From a candidate division TM6 bacterium UASB124 (GTDB lineage Bacteria; Dependentiae; Babeliae; Babeliales; RVW-14), in the NCBI GenBank assembly GCA_001468855.1, contig LDIV01000001.1:730402-781693 (forward strand): DNA of 51,292 nucleotides, written 5' to 3'. Numbering within the stretch: the stretch's first letter is position 1; each line of letters begins with the position of its first letter. Below the pieces are notes generated by a model. It searched no databases. It was not told where the DNA came from and was given only the letters and a program-made list of their open reading frames with translations. Both the position numbers and the translations under genes were made by a program. Positions 22,753-31,894 of this stretch are shown here, piece by piece.

Positions 22753-24891
22753 ATGAAAATCCAGCGAATAATCCTTGTATCGATTGTAACATTTACTGCT
22801 TTGTGTACATGTCACGCTCGTCTTTTTTCACAAAATAGTGACAAGATTTCAATCGCGCTCGTTGATACTTGCGAGCGCGATCGTTATTTATACAAACCGG
22901 TTATCGATATTTTGCAAACAGTAGGCTTTGATGTAACGTATAAGTCGCTTGATCTTATTATTGATCAGTCGTTACAACGGCTTGCCTTGCCGCGCTACCA
23001 GGCTGTTTTTTTTATCTTCGGTCTTGAGTTTTTATCAGGGATGACCAAGTCATACCTATGCGCTAAAGTGTTACAGGTTTTAGAGCAATATGCATGCATG
23101 CCCGGTGTACTTATTGGACTTATATTCCCTTCATTGAGGGCGTCTCCCGGAATGAATGTAATTGGTTCATTGATGCCTATTTTTAGTAAGCTTGGTTTTC
23201 CTTTGCCGGAAGCGCTACCATTGTTTGCCTCAATACGTGCAATGTCGGCTGATAAAAATAAACAATCAATTAATACTTTTTTATTTGTAACGAATACTTT
23301 TCTTTCAACACCTATTGAATCGCGGCCGATGATGTACCACACAACTTTAAATATGCCGCATAATGGAATTGAGTTTGATATTACGCAAATTGAACAAACG
23401 CTGCGCATGTTAACAGTACCTGTGTTGTTCTTGCCTGTTAAAAATGATTGTTCAGTTACTATGCGTCAGACATTGCCATATGGACTTTATTGGTATAATC
23501 CTGTTCGTAAAAATCACTTTTTTATTAGCACTACTCCCATATTAACGTTTTCAAGTATTGCTGAAAACTTTCATATATGTCCTATGGATTTTGCCTTGAG
23601 GCATGAAATGCTTTCAATGGTACAACGAATGTTATGGGAAGTTGGTTTATTGTCTCGTGTTACAGATCATACTGCATTTGATGAAGCATTTGGCATGATT
23701 AAAAAGGTTCCAACACCATCATTATCCAAAGATTTGGCATCCTTGGGAGTAAAAAAGCCGGAAAACATTTGTGATGATCGTAAAATAGCATGGATGGAGT
23801 TGAATGCTTTTTTTGATCCAACACAAGAGGAGCTAAAGAAAGATCCGGATATTATTCAGAAGAGGGAAGAACAGCAGAATAAGCTTATTGACTATGTTTA
23901 TCAGTCAGGCCTTGATGCATTGTGGATTACGTTCAATCCACATATGTATTATAGCCCTATTGCTCGATTGGCAGGGAAGGAAAATGATTTTTTACATGCA
24001 ATATCGGTGTTTACGCAAAAGCTTAAAAATGCTGCAACGTGGTGCAAATGCACAGTTCCTAAGATTCTGGTTGGCTATGAAATAACCAATAACATATATG
24101 AACCTAATCTGCCGCAGCACTATGCTGTTGACCTGTATGAAAATGTATATAAAGATTTACCCATTCCCACGGATAATTCATTCTGGCGTCAGGAAATAAC
24201 AAAACCACTTGAAACATTTGTTAAGAAATGGAAAGATCCTGCCATAAGTCATGGTGTTCCATTAGCAGGTATTGTGCTGGATCTTGAAATGTATTGTCGC
24301 AAAAAATCCGGAAGCTTTTTAACAACAATGGGTTTTGATGCAGGTACGTTTAGTAAGTTTGTTCAAGCACGACGTTTGCCGTGGAATAGCGTTGCTTTGC
24401 GCGATAGAATTTTGTTATTGTTACAACATAGTCAAGCCGGTTCATACTTTAATTTCTTAGAGCAGCAAGCTGAATCAATTGGAAATAGCATTGCTTATCA
24501 TTGCAAGCGTCTTATCCCACGATGTAGCATTATGTGTTATTTGCCTAATTTAAGTGTCTCTTGGTTTTACAAAGGATTATTTAAAGGATTAACGAATGGC
24601 AAACAACCATTGTATTTGCTGACCTTTAATAGTGAATTTTGTTCCCATGAAGAATGGTTCAAAAAAAATCGTATCCCGGCGTATCATTCAAGCGTGTTGT
24701 TACTTGCCAAGGTGGGCGGAGAACAAGACTTTGAATGGGTTGATTATCTTTTGCAACACAATCATGGTCTTTGGCTTAACCGATTCTCTCGTTTTGTGGA
24801 ACCAAAGTTACGAGATTGGACGAGTGTAGAGCAGCCTGCAATGCCGGAAGAATGCTATGAAGATTTTATGACATACTTGCAGGAAAGGTAG
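22753..24891 (+). CDS. Large exported protein, possible TIM-barrel glycosidase-like
   Basis: A 712-residue protein with a signal peptide (KIQRIILVSIVTFTALCTCHA). The first 300 residues resemble a Rossmann-like or glutamine-amidotransferase-like region (ISIALVDTCERDRYLYKP, YQAVFFIFGLEFLSG). The last 400 have features reminiscent of a glycoside-hydrolase barrel: DALWITFNPHMYYSP, KILVGYEITNNIYEP and GIVLDLEMYCRKKSG, where acidic residues at strand ends could be catalytic. No family was identified with confidence. GGGGGG lies close before the ATG. Its 3' end overlaps the convergent AAA+ gene by 26 bases. Confidence 0.7.
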   Translation: MKIQRIILVSIVTFTALCTCHARLFSQNSDKISIALVDTCERDRYLYKPVIDILQTVGFDVTYKSLDLIIDQSLQRLALPRYQAVFFIFGLEFLSGMTKSYLCAKVLQVLEQYACMPGVLIGLIFPSLRASPGMNVIGSLMPIFSKLGFPLPEALPLFASIRAMSADKNKQSINTFLFVTNTFLSTPIESRPMMYHTTLNMPHNGIEFDITQIEQTLRMLTVPVLFLPVKNDCSVTMRQTLPYGLYWYNPVRKNHFFISTTPILTFSSIAENFHICPMDFALRHEMLSMVQRMLWEVGLLSRVTDHTAFDEAFGMIKKVPTPSLSKDLASLGVKKPENICDDRKIAWMELNAFFDPTQEELKKDPDIIQKREEQQNKLIDYVYQSGLDALWITFNPHMYYSPIARLAGKENDFLHAISVFTQKLKNAATWCKCTVPKILVGYEITNNIYEPNLPQHYAVDLYENVYKDLPIPTDNSFWRQEITKPLETFVKKWKDPAISHGVPLAGIVLDLEMYCRKKSGSFLTTMGFDAGTFSKFVQARRLPWNSVALRDRILLLLQHSQAGSYFNFLEQQAESIGNSIAYHCKRLIPRCSIMCYLPNLSVSWFYKGLFKGLTNGKQPLYLLTFNSEFCSHEEWFKKNRIPAYHSSVLLLAKVGGEQDFEWVDYLLQHNHGLWLNRFSRFVEPKLRDWTSVEQPAMPEECYEDFMTYLQER

Positions 24892-26503
24892 ATGCTGTTT
24901 GTGTGATTGGTGATTGTGCTTCCTTTATCTGTCTAAATTCTTTTATCTTTTCTGTCATAACTGCATCGAAAATATCTTTGGTTAATCGTAGATCATCTGT
25001 TAAATAGCAGTGCATGCGCATATCTTCAATTATTTGCTCAAGCTTACGGCCTGAAAAGCCTTCTGTCTTATGAGCTGCTTCTTTGATGACTTTGGTGGTA
25101 ATTGTTTTATCAATACTTAACGGAGCTTCTACTTTTTTACCATCTTGTTTAATAGAGCACGTGGCATTAATAATGTATTTGTTCAGATAAAGCTGAATGA
25201 TTCGTTCGCGTTCGGCAGGTCCGGGTAGCGGTACATTAATAACTTGTGCAAAACGATCTTTGAATGCATCGTCCAATGCCCATATGCGGTTGGTTGCCCC
25301 AATAATTTTAAATTCATTGCAACTCTTTCCGGTGCGGGCAAGGAATGCGTTTTGTAACTTGATCCAACGGTCCGATAGCGTATCTCTTTTACTTCCAAGG
25401 GCATCAATTTCATCAATAAAAATAATCGTTCCTTTAGTGCTGCTTTTTGCCCAATCAAGAAGGTTGTGAAGCTCTTGAATGTCTTTGCCTTCTGAAAATT
25501 GAGCCCATCGGTCAGCACTGGTATATACGTAATCCATTCCGGTGATATGAGCAAAGAGTTCGGCATACCAGGTTTTGCCTGTGCCCGGAGGTCCATATAA
25601 TAATAATGAAGGGAGGGGTAAGCCTTTGTCGTGAATCATTTTGGTAGTTGTGGCGATTGTTTTTAATTGTTCTTCAAGCTCGGGAGCAAAGACGATATTG
25701 TTTTCAAGGGTTACCGGTTCTTGTTTATAACCAAAGAATGAAGCAATATAATTTTTTGCATTTCCCATCCAGCTTTGTCGTGAGGTTTTAAATGCAAGTA
25801 ATGGTAAGGCATTCATTTTTTGATCAAGAAAACGGTACAGCAATTTGAATCCATAATAACCACCGGCAACACCGGCTGATGCACCGGCTGCAAAGAGTGC
25901 GTAGCGTTTAAGTCGAGCTGGATCGCTGATGTATTCAAGCTTTTGTTTTGCAGATTCAAGTTCCATTTTAAGTTGTTCTTTTTTACCATCGTTTTCGATT
26001 GTTTTATTGACAGCAGCAATAGCTATGTTGGTTTTGCGGCGTTCTTCTTCCAGGGCTATATCAGTTTTACGTCGCTCTCCCTCTTTGTACTTATCAAGAA
26101 GAACGTGATAGCCATCAATGACTACTTTCTGCACATTATCGCCAACAGTTGTTGCTGTTTTGTCTTCTGCTTCTATTTGGTGTCGCAATTGATCAATGTT
26201 GTCATTAAGCGTACGAGCAGCCTGATCGTATTCGCTTTGGCCGATAATGCCAAGATCTTTTTGCTTGCCCAAGTCAACAAGCTGCTTTTGAAACTGCTTA
26301 ATGGCATTTTCTTTTTTTTCGCGTGAAGATTGTGCTGCCTTGGCAATGGCATCGGCTGTTTTGGTTAGCATGTAGACAACATCGTCGGGCCGTACCTTAA
26401 GATTCCCGATTGAGATCTGATTTTCAGTTTCAAACTTATTTGATGCTATAAGAAAAGATGAGCCTAAGAAGCTCAACAAAATAAGCGATATTTTACGTTT
26501 CAT
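24866..26503 (-). CDS. ATAD3-like AAA+ ATPase with signal peptide, coiled coil and membrane segment
   Basis: A 545-residue protein. A signal-like N-terminus (1-21) is followed by a coiled-coil region (about 45-195, including GERRKTDIALEEERRK), a hydrophobic Gly/Ala-rich helix (about 201-219), a short linker and one AAA+ module. Walker A is GPPGTGKT (304-311), Walker B is IIFIDEIDAL (360-369), sensor 1 is IIGATN, then DRFAQVINVPLPGPAERERI and a C-terminal lid helix region. The order, and local motifs such as GMDYVYTSADRW, LLDWAKSSTKGTIIF and QNAFLARTGK, closely follow mitochondrial ATAD3 of eukaryotes, an inner-membrane ATPase with an N-terminal coiled coil. It is translationally coupled (ATGA) to the upstream membrane protein. 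All ATPase motifs look intact. Confidence 0.88.
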   Translation of the reverse strand: MKRKISLILLSFLGSSFLIASNKFETENQISIGNLKVRPDDVVYMLTKTADAIAKAAQSSREKKENAIKQFQKQLVDLGKQKDLGIIGQSEYDQAARTLNDNIDQLRHQIEAEDKTATTVGDNVQKVVIDGYHVLLDKYKEGERRKTDIALEEERRKTNIAIAAVNKTIENDGKKEQLKMELESAKQKLEYISDPARLKRYALFAAGASAGVAGGYYGFKLLYRFLDQKMNALPLLAFKTSRQSWMGNAKNYIASFFGYKQEPVTLENNIVFAPELEEQLKTIATTTKMIHDKGLPLPSLLLYGPPGTGKTWYAELFAHITGMDYVYTSADRWAQFSEGKDIQELHNLLDWAKSSTKGTIIFIDEIDALGSKRDTLSDRWIKLQNAFLARTGKSCNEFKIIGATNRIWALDDAFKDRFAQVINVPLPGPAERERIIQLYLNKYIINATCSIKQDGKKVEAPLSIDKTITTKVIKEAAHKTEGFSGRKLEQIIEDMRMHCYLTDDLRLTKDIFDAVMTEKIKEFRQIKEAQSPITQTASTFPASMS

Positions 26504-27639
26504 TTATATCCTTGTATTGATTGTGTTTTTGTTGCTTTATAAAGACTGTACAACCACATGCTGAGTCTATATAGCGAAGGTAATATTATAATAATATTAG
26601 CAACTCCATGACCAAAATTTAGATAACTGGTTTTGTACATAAGCCATGAAGAGAATGATGTGTGCATCGTGTCGTTAATAAAAAAAATGAGTGCTTTGTG
26701 CGTATCACATAATTCTTGTTTATCCTGGGCTGTTTGCGGTTGATGTGCACTTATTGTTTGAATGTGATTATGTAATTTAATAATTGCTTGTTCGTTGTGC
26801 TTAATATGGTCGAGCAAAGAAGGTTGGATATGTGTATTGGTAAACCAGCGAAACCATAAAACAAGAATGACAAATTCTTTAGTGATTTCAACCCATGTAA
26901 GCTCTGACCACGCAGGAAGCAAGTCGAACTTTTTGAAGAGAGCATTAATCATGGTGGTCCATGATTGTGGGGTAATATGAGTTGTTATTGTTTGTAGCGT
27001 GGCTGGTGATAATAATGATGAAAGAGGCATGGAGTTGTTGGGCCCCGCGTTAAGAGGCTCATTGAGTAAAAAATAGTTGGTACTGTGTTTGATGGTGACA
27101 GTTATTATGGCATACGACAGAAGTACAGAAATTATTGTTGAGCTGAGATATTTATGTGATTGGAGCGCCGTTATTGGTGATGTGTTGTTTTGGAGTGATG
27201 AAATGATTGATTGAATGATAAGATAATTTATGAGTTTGTAAAAACACCATTCTATGCCCCATGATATTCCAAGATGTGCTGCGTGAAGTGCATCACCGTA
27301 ATACAATCCGATTGATCCTGGTTGAACATGTGCAGGGAGGGGGATGCTTACGATAAGTTTTTCATTAAATATACGTTGCTGCTTTTTATGGAATTCTTCA
27401 GGGTTGATGAATGGTTCCAAAAATTTTTGCTCTGTATAGTGTTGGGCGAGATACTCACCTTTTTTGCAGTAGTTGTTAATAGTTTGAACAGATTGAACAT
27501 GCTCAAGAAGATCTTTGTGTTGATCGATAATCGATTGAATCTTTTCTTGATTAAGTGGTGTGCTTTGAGCAAAACAATGAGTTATTGCTATTAAAGCAAT
27601 AATTAAACCTACACAATGGTTATATATTTTGAATCTCAT
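26500..27639 (-). CDS. Membrane protein coupled to the ATAD3-like ATPase
   Basis: A 379-residue protein with a signal peptide (about 1-25, ITHCFAQ) and probably four further membrane segments (near 140-155, 170-190, 255-270 and the C-terminal 350-370). It has hydrophilic helical stretches before and between them. No family recognised. Its stop codon overlaps the ATPase start (ATGA), so the two are made in step and may form a complex. The start at 27639 gives a clean signal peptide; an ATG ten codons earlier is possible. The 174 bases upstream hold no gene. Confidence 0.7.
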   Translation of the reverse strand: MRFKIYNHCVGLIIALIAITHCFAQSTPLNQEKIQSIIDQHKDLLEHVQSVQTINNYCKKGEYLAQHYTEQKFLEPFINPEEFHKKQQRIFNEKLIVSIPLPAHVQPGSIGLYYGDALHAAHLGISWGIEWCFYKLINYLIIQSIISSLQNNTSPITALQSHKYLSSTIISVLLSYAIITVTIKHSTNYFLLNEPLNAGPNNSMPLSSLLSPATLQTITTHITPQSWTTMINALFKKFDLLPAWSELTWVEITKEFVILVLWFRWFTNTHIQPSLLDHIKHNEQAIIKLHNHIQTISAHQPQTAQDKQELCDTHKALIFFINDTMHTSFSSWLMYKTSYLNFGHGVANIIIILPSLYRLSMWLYSLYKATKTQSIQGYK

Positions 27640-27813
27640 AATTCCAACCCACCCAAACAAGATTCCCAAAAGGCAAGATACTGTAGCACTAAAAGTGTTC
27701 TCTGTGAACTTATGGGCTTAAAAATATGCGGAGAAGTGGTATTTCGATGGGGTGAGGTAGAATAGGGAGATGTTTTGGCTATGTTATGAATTTCTATGGG
27801 AAAATATTTGTTC

Positions 27814-28431
27814 TTACATTATAAAGAAGAGCTTAAAAAGTTTTCCTGTTACATCCTTCTTCATCCACAAATAAATAGTTGTATTATCTTCTTGAACTTT
27901 GATGTCATTTTCAAAGCCAAGCTTATGTGCCAAGCATTCGATAAGTGTTTTTTCTTGATATAAACCCAACGCTCTTTTCTTGACCATGAGATAATACGCT
28001 GGTTCTTGTGATTTACAGCCCTCCCAAGAATATTTCAGATGTCGAATTACTTCTGTATAAGCCTCTTTGAGCGTATCTTGTGAATACAACGATTCTTTAT
28101 GCAAAAACCATACCTGAATGCCATACTGTGAACCTGGGGATCCATCGCCAAAGGTATCAACAAGCCATCCACAGTTATCATATATCTTAATGATGTTGGC
28201 GCTTAAAATTTCACATATCTGACAATCAACCCAATTCTTGCAAAATATTGCTGCCTTGAATCCGGTTGATACTGTTCGTGTAGACCTTGCTGCTTGCATG
28301 AAAAGTTGATTGGTTATTTCTGCAGAATGTTCAGAAATTTGGTCAAGAGATGTGAACTTAGATTCCATCGCATTGATGCGTATTGGTAACCAATGCATGC
28401 CCATGATAAAACACAAGAGCAATTTTTTCAT
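27814..28431 (-). CDS. Exported protein, function unknown
   Basis: A 205-residue protein with a signal peptide (KKLLLCFIMGMHWLPIRINA). The mature part has five Cys and several Trp, and mixed structure; no motif recognised. GAGGA lies eight bases before the ATG. It is alone, on the same strand as the ATPase pair but separated from it by 174 bases, so it is probably its own unit. Confidence 0.65.
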   Translation of the reverse strand: MKKLLLCFIMGMHWLPIRINAMESKFTSLDQISEHSAEITNQLFMQAARSTRTVSTGFKAAIFCKNWVDCQICEILSANIIKIYDNCGWLVDTFGDGSPGSQYGIQVWFLHKESLYSQDTLKEAYTEVIRHLKYSWEGCKSQEPAYYLMVKKRALGLYQEKTLIECLAHKLGFENDIKVQEDNTTIYLWMKKDVTGKLFKLFFIM

Positions 28432-28687
28432 ACTGAGTCCTCGTTATTAATAGATAACCTAATACGCACGAGCGTCGATACCACTAAAGTCTACTCATTT
28501 TAATGCAGTTATTCCAATGACGGCCGAGATCCTGGTAATACGTACCTAATAAATCAACGTTGCCAAGTTGAGTAAATCAGCATTGTTTCAGCCAAATACT
28601 TTTGTTATTAGACCTCTTTCGAAACCAGTTATTTCTCACATTTGTAACACGAATACCATTGCATTTTGTACGATAAGATGGTCCATA

Positions 28688-28800
28688 CTTGTTCGTCGTA
28701 CCGGCGAAAGAATGTCACCCCGGATCAGTGATCCGGTGACGGTATCTAGCTTGAATTAGTATTTCTGGACACCGGCTTTTGACGGTGCGACGCATACAAG
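28688..28800. repeat. Palindromic dispersed-type repeat, 113 bases
   Basis: Outer arms: 28688-28710 (CTTGTTCGTCGTACCGGCGA...) pairs imperfectly with 28776-28800, whose complement contains CGTCGCACCGTCAAAAG. Inside is a second hairpin at 28714-28740, GTCACC(CC)GGATCA facing TGATCCGGTGAC. The layout resembles the mobile palindromic repeats scattered in Rickettsia and other bacteria. A short tandem (CATACAAG twice) abuts the right end. The rest of the 503-base gap (28432-28934) shows nothing codable. Confidence 0.65.
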
Positions 28801-28934
28801 CATACAAGGATCAGTCGTAATTTTTTTGGTTTCAGAAGAAGTCTATTGTAAAGACTGCTTTTTATCTATGTTTTTAAGATGTCTTGTTTGGACTTGTGGA
28901 TCAGCAGATATCGATAGTAGGTGGTTAGAAAACA

Positions 28935-29570
28935 TTATTTTTTATCATCATCCGAATCAGTATTATCCGACTGGCTACCGGATTTTGCAAACTCTGGTTT
29001 ACTATCATGTTGACTATGGCCGCTATTAGAACTACTATGCGCAAATGATGGTGTTGGATTTTCTGGCTCGAAGTAACATACTACGTCATTGCTACTGGTG
29101 ATCTGTTTTAGGCTCTGAGGTCTGATGTGGCAGTTGGGAGAAATGACAACTAGTATGGTCTTTTGTTTGGCGAAAATTGATTTACAAAATGTTAGGCATC
29201 CACGTAAAATACTTATAGCTCCTCTAGAAAACGTATAATCTTTTAAAAAATGTAGCTCTGCATTCTCAAAAGTTATCCCTGCAGTTTCGTCTTCAAATAC
29301 AAAAGAATTAGGTCTAATATTTAAGATACGTATGTTTTTTACGTAGAGATTAGTGTTTGATGCTATGTATATTTCTCCATTCTTGTCAAACATAAGATCT
29401 TGATTGTCTTGGTCTCCGTCGATAAATGTATCTTCTGTAATTGCTTGCCTGCTATTGATGCTTGTTATGGCGTGTGCAATAACAGTATTTTTTGTATTAT
29501 CCATTGCATTCATAGTAAAGAAAATATTTATGAGAAAAACAACAACAGAAAAATTACTGCGAGATATCAT
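28935..29570 (-). CDS. Exported protein with beta-helix-like core and acidic tail
   Basis: A 211-residue protein with a signal peptide (about 1-22, INIFFTMNA). A middle region of short strands (LYVKNIRILNIRPNSFVFED, ITFENAELHFLKDYTF) has the same texture as the 424-residue exported protein at 3849-5123. The C-terminal 50 residues are Ser/Asp/His-rich and low in complexity. AAGGAG lies seven bases before the ATG. It starts three bases after the gnd stop, so it is the last gene of the long minus-strand operon. Function unknown. Confidence 0.65.
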   Translation of the reverse strand: MISRSNFSVVVFLINIFFTMNAMDNTKNTVIAHAITSINSRQAITEDTFIDGDQDNQDLMFDKNGEIYIASNTNLYVKNIRILNIRPNSFVFEDETAGITFENAELHFLKDYTFSRGAISILRGCLTFCKSIFAKQKTILVVISPNCHIRPQSLKQITSSNDVVCYFEPENPTPSFAHSSSNSGHSQHDSKPEFAKSGSQSDNTDSDDDKK

Positions 29571-29573
29571 GAG

Positions 29574-30473
29574 CTAACTCCTTTTATTTTTTACTGTATG
29601 TCCACCGAATTCATGTCGTAACAGAGCTACGACTTTAGTAGCATAATTTCCGCCGGTTTCGCGTGACCATTGGCGAGCCTCTAATGCTTGTTCAATATTT
29701 TTTACGGGAACTTTATAGTCATGTGCGGTGTTTACCATCCATGCGCCAGTTAGATTTTCACCAATAGCACCGTCAATATCTTTGAAGTCTTGATCTCGTG
29801 AAAAAACATGTTGTGCGAGTTCTAAAATCCATGAGCGTATAATGGCGCCGTGATTCCATACATCGGCAATCTGTTCAAGATTCAAGTTTTTATAAGGTCC
29901 TTCTTTGAGAAGGTTGAACCCTTCGGCATATGCCTGAAGTAGTCCATACTCAATGCCATTGTGAACCATTTTGACAAAATGTCCGGAGCCGGATGGGCCA
30001 ATATAGCTGTGACCGGATGGTGCTGCTATTGCTTCAAAAAATGGAAGGAGCTTTTCGTATGTTGCTTTATCTCCACCGATCATGAGTGAAAAGCCAATGT
30101 TCTTGCCATGAAGACCACCGGATGTTCCGCAATCTAAAAAAACAATATTTTTGGTTGCCAGTTTTTTGGCGCGATCGACGGAATCTTTAAAAAAACTATT
30201 ACCACCATCAATAATGATGTTGTCTGATTGAAGGACCAGTAATAAATCGGCGATGACGTCATCAACGATTTTCCCTGCAGGAACCATAAGCCATATGGTT
30301 CCTGTATGTTTTGCTACGTCCTGGATGGTATTAACGCAAGAAACCCCAATTTTTTGAGCTTCTGCTCGAGCTGTTGGCGATTGGTCAAAACCAATTACAT
30401 TATGATTAGCTTGTATAAGGCGATGAGCAATAGCCAAGCCCATTCTGCCCAAGCCTATAAGTCCTACGTTCAT
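29574..30473 (-). CDS. gnd: 6-phosphogluconate dehydrogenase, decarboxylating, short type
   Basis: A 299-residue enzyme that oxidises 6-phosphogluconate to ribulose 5-phosphate and CO2. The dinucleotide site is VGLIGLGRMGLAIAHRL at the very N-terminus. DGGNSFF and DCGTSGGLHG are the substrate loops, and GSGHFVKMVHNGIEYG carries the catalytic Lys and His-Asn. It belongs to the short (about 300-residue) branch rather than the 470-residue branch. The start at 30473 gives an ATGA overlap with the zwf stop; a GTG at 30482 is possible. Acts directly after zwf in the oxidative pentose phosphate route; the lactonase is not in the window. Confidence 0.93.
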   Translation of the reverse strand: MNVGLIGLGRMGLAIAHRLIQANHNVIGFDQSPTARAEAQKIGVSCVNTIQDVAKHTGTIWLMVPAGKIVDDVIADLLLVLQSDNIIIDGGNSFFKDSVDRAKKLATKNIVFLDCGTSGGLHGKNIGFSLMIGGDKATYEKLLPFFEAIAAPSGHSYIGPSGSGHFVKMVHNGIEYGLLQAYAEGFNLLKEGPYKNLNLEQIADVWNHGAIIRSWILELAQHVFSRDQDFKDIDGAIGENLTGAWMVNTAHDYKVPVKNIEQALEARQWSRETGGNYATKVVALLRHEFGGHTVKNKRS

Positions 30474-31894
30474 GTTCTCCACCGTATGGTATGGTTAGGA
30501 TCAAGTTGATCAATTTCACGTGGGCCGGCACTGCCTGGTGTATATGTATATACCGGCGAGTTGAGACGTTCCACGCGATCAATGACTTTCCATGAATAAT
30601 CTATTTCATCAGCTCTAACAAATGCGAAATGATCGCCGCGAATAACGTCGGCTAATAAAATTTCATACGCTTCGGGAGTATTTGGTCCAAAATGTGTTGT
30701 ATGAGAAAAATTCATATTAACCGGTACAACGCGATTGAATACTTCTGGTGCTTTGACGTTTAATTCGAGAAAAAAACCTTCATGAGGCTGAATTTTGATG
30801 GTTAAATAGTTTGAATCCATTGGGCAGAAATCAAGAAGACATTTAACCGTTTTAAATTTTATATGGACACTTGTTTCATTTTTGCTTAGACATTTTCCTG
30901 TTTTAAGATAAAAAGGAACGCCTTTCCATCGCTTGTTTTTAACCATTACTTTTAAAGCTGCAAATGTTTCAGTGTTTGAATTTGGTTTGACATCCTTTTC
31001 TTGGAGATAGCCGTCATATTGACCGCGAATAACTGAAGCGACTTTAAGTTTTGAAAGGACGCGAGCTTTAAGTGCTCGTATATTTTCTGCGGTAAATTTT
31101 TCGGGAGCATCCATAGCAACGAGTGCAAGTATCTGTAATAAATGATTTTGGACAACATCTTTTAATGCTCCATATGAATCATAAAACGCACCGCGTCCGT
31201 TGATACCGTCTTGTTGGCTGAGAACTATTTGGACCGATTCTATATGTTCTCTGTTCCATAATGGTTCTAAAACTCGATTGGTAAATCGTGCTAATGCGAT
31301 GTTGGCAACCAGCTCTTTGCCAAGATAGTGGTCGATTCTAAAAACTTGTTGCTCATCAAATACTTTGCGAATTGCGTTATTAATTTTTCTTGCAGACTTA
31401 AGGTCATATCCAAATGGTTTTTCATAGACAACACGTGACCAACCGCCGGCTCCTGCGTGATGTTTTTCAGCAATATGGTATTTTGCAAGGTTTTGAGTGA
31501 TGACCTGAAAATGGTGAGGCATTGTTGCTAGATAAAAAATGAGGTTACAACCAAGATTGTGTGTACAGATGACACTCTCAATTAATCGTTTGAGTTGTGC
31601 ATAAGCATTTTGATCATAAAAATCCATTTGATGGTAGTAAAGATGTTCTTGAAGTTTTGCCCATACGCCTTCATCGATGATTGGAATATAAGGTCGTGCT
31701 TGTTCCAATATTTCGTGCATGGTGGTTTGTACAACGGAGACACCAACTAAGGCAAAACGACACAGTTTACCGGAGGCAACAAGTTTATAGAGCGCCGGGA
31801 CAAGTTTGCGTTTGGTTAGATCTCCGGTGGCGCCCATGATAACAAAGATGCATTCATCAAGACAATGAGTTGGTTGTAATGGCGCTGGCTTCAT
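30470..31894 (-). CDS. zwf: Glucose-6-phosphate 1-dehydrogenase
   Basis: A 474-residue cytosolic enzyme that makes 6-phosphogluconolactone and NADPH from glucose 6-phosphate. FVIMGATGDLTKRKLVPALY is the coenzyme site, VVYEKPFGYDL a conserved loop, and RIDHYLGKELV the substrate and catalytic His signature. The length is typical. Both ends overlap neighbours by four bases (ATGA), upstream with a membrane protein gene and downstream with gnd, showing tight coupling. In a reduced genome this suggests NADPH or pentose supply is worth keeping. Confidence 0.96.
   Translation of the reverse strand: MKPAPLQPTHCLDECIFVIMGATGDLTKRKLVPALYKLVASGKLCRFALVGVSVVQTTMHEILEQARPYIPIIDEGVWAKLQEHLYYHQMDFYDQNAYAQLKRLIESVICTHNLGCNLIFYLATMPHHFQVITQNLAKYHIAEKHHAGAGGWSRVVYEKPFGYDLKSARKINNAIRKVFDEQQVFRIDHYLGKELVANIALARFTNRVLEPLWNREHIESVQIVLSQQDGINGRGAFYDSYGALKDVVQNHLLQILALVAMDAPEKFTAENIRALKARVLSKLKVASVIRGQYDGYLQEKDVKPNSNTETFAALKVMVKNKRWKGVPFYLKTGKCLSKNETSVHIKFKTVKCLLDFCPMDSNYLTIKIQPHEGFFLELNVKAPEVFNRVVPVNMNFSHTTHFGPNTPEAYEILLADVIRGDHFAFVRADEIDYSWKVIDRVERLNSPVYTYTPGSAGPREIDQLDPNHTIRWRT

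Noticed and set aside
28608..28630. Resemblance of AGACCTCTTTCGAAACC to an insertion-sequence end
   Set aside because: No inverted partner was found in the window and no transposase lies beside it; too little to call.
28568..28759. Plus-strand 63-codon ORF before the palindromic repeat
   Set aside because: Half of it is the repeat itself and the rest has no start signal or similarity.
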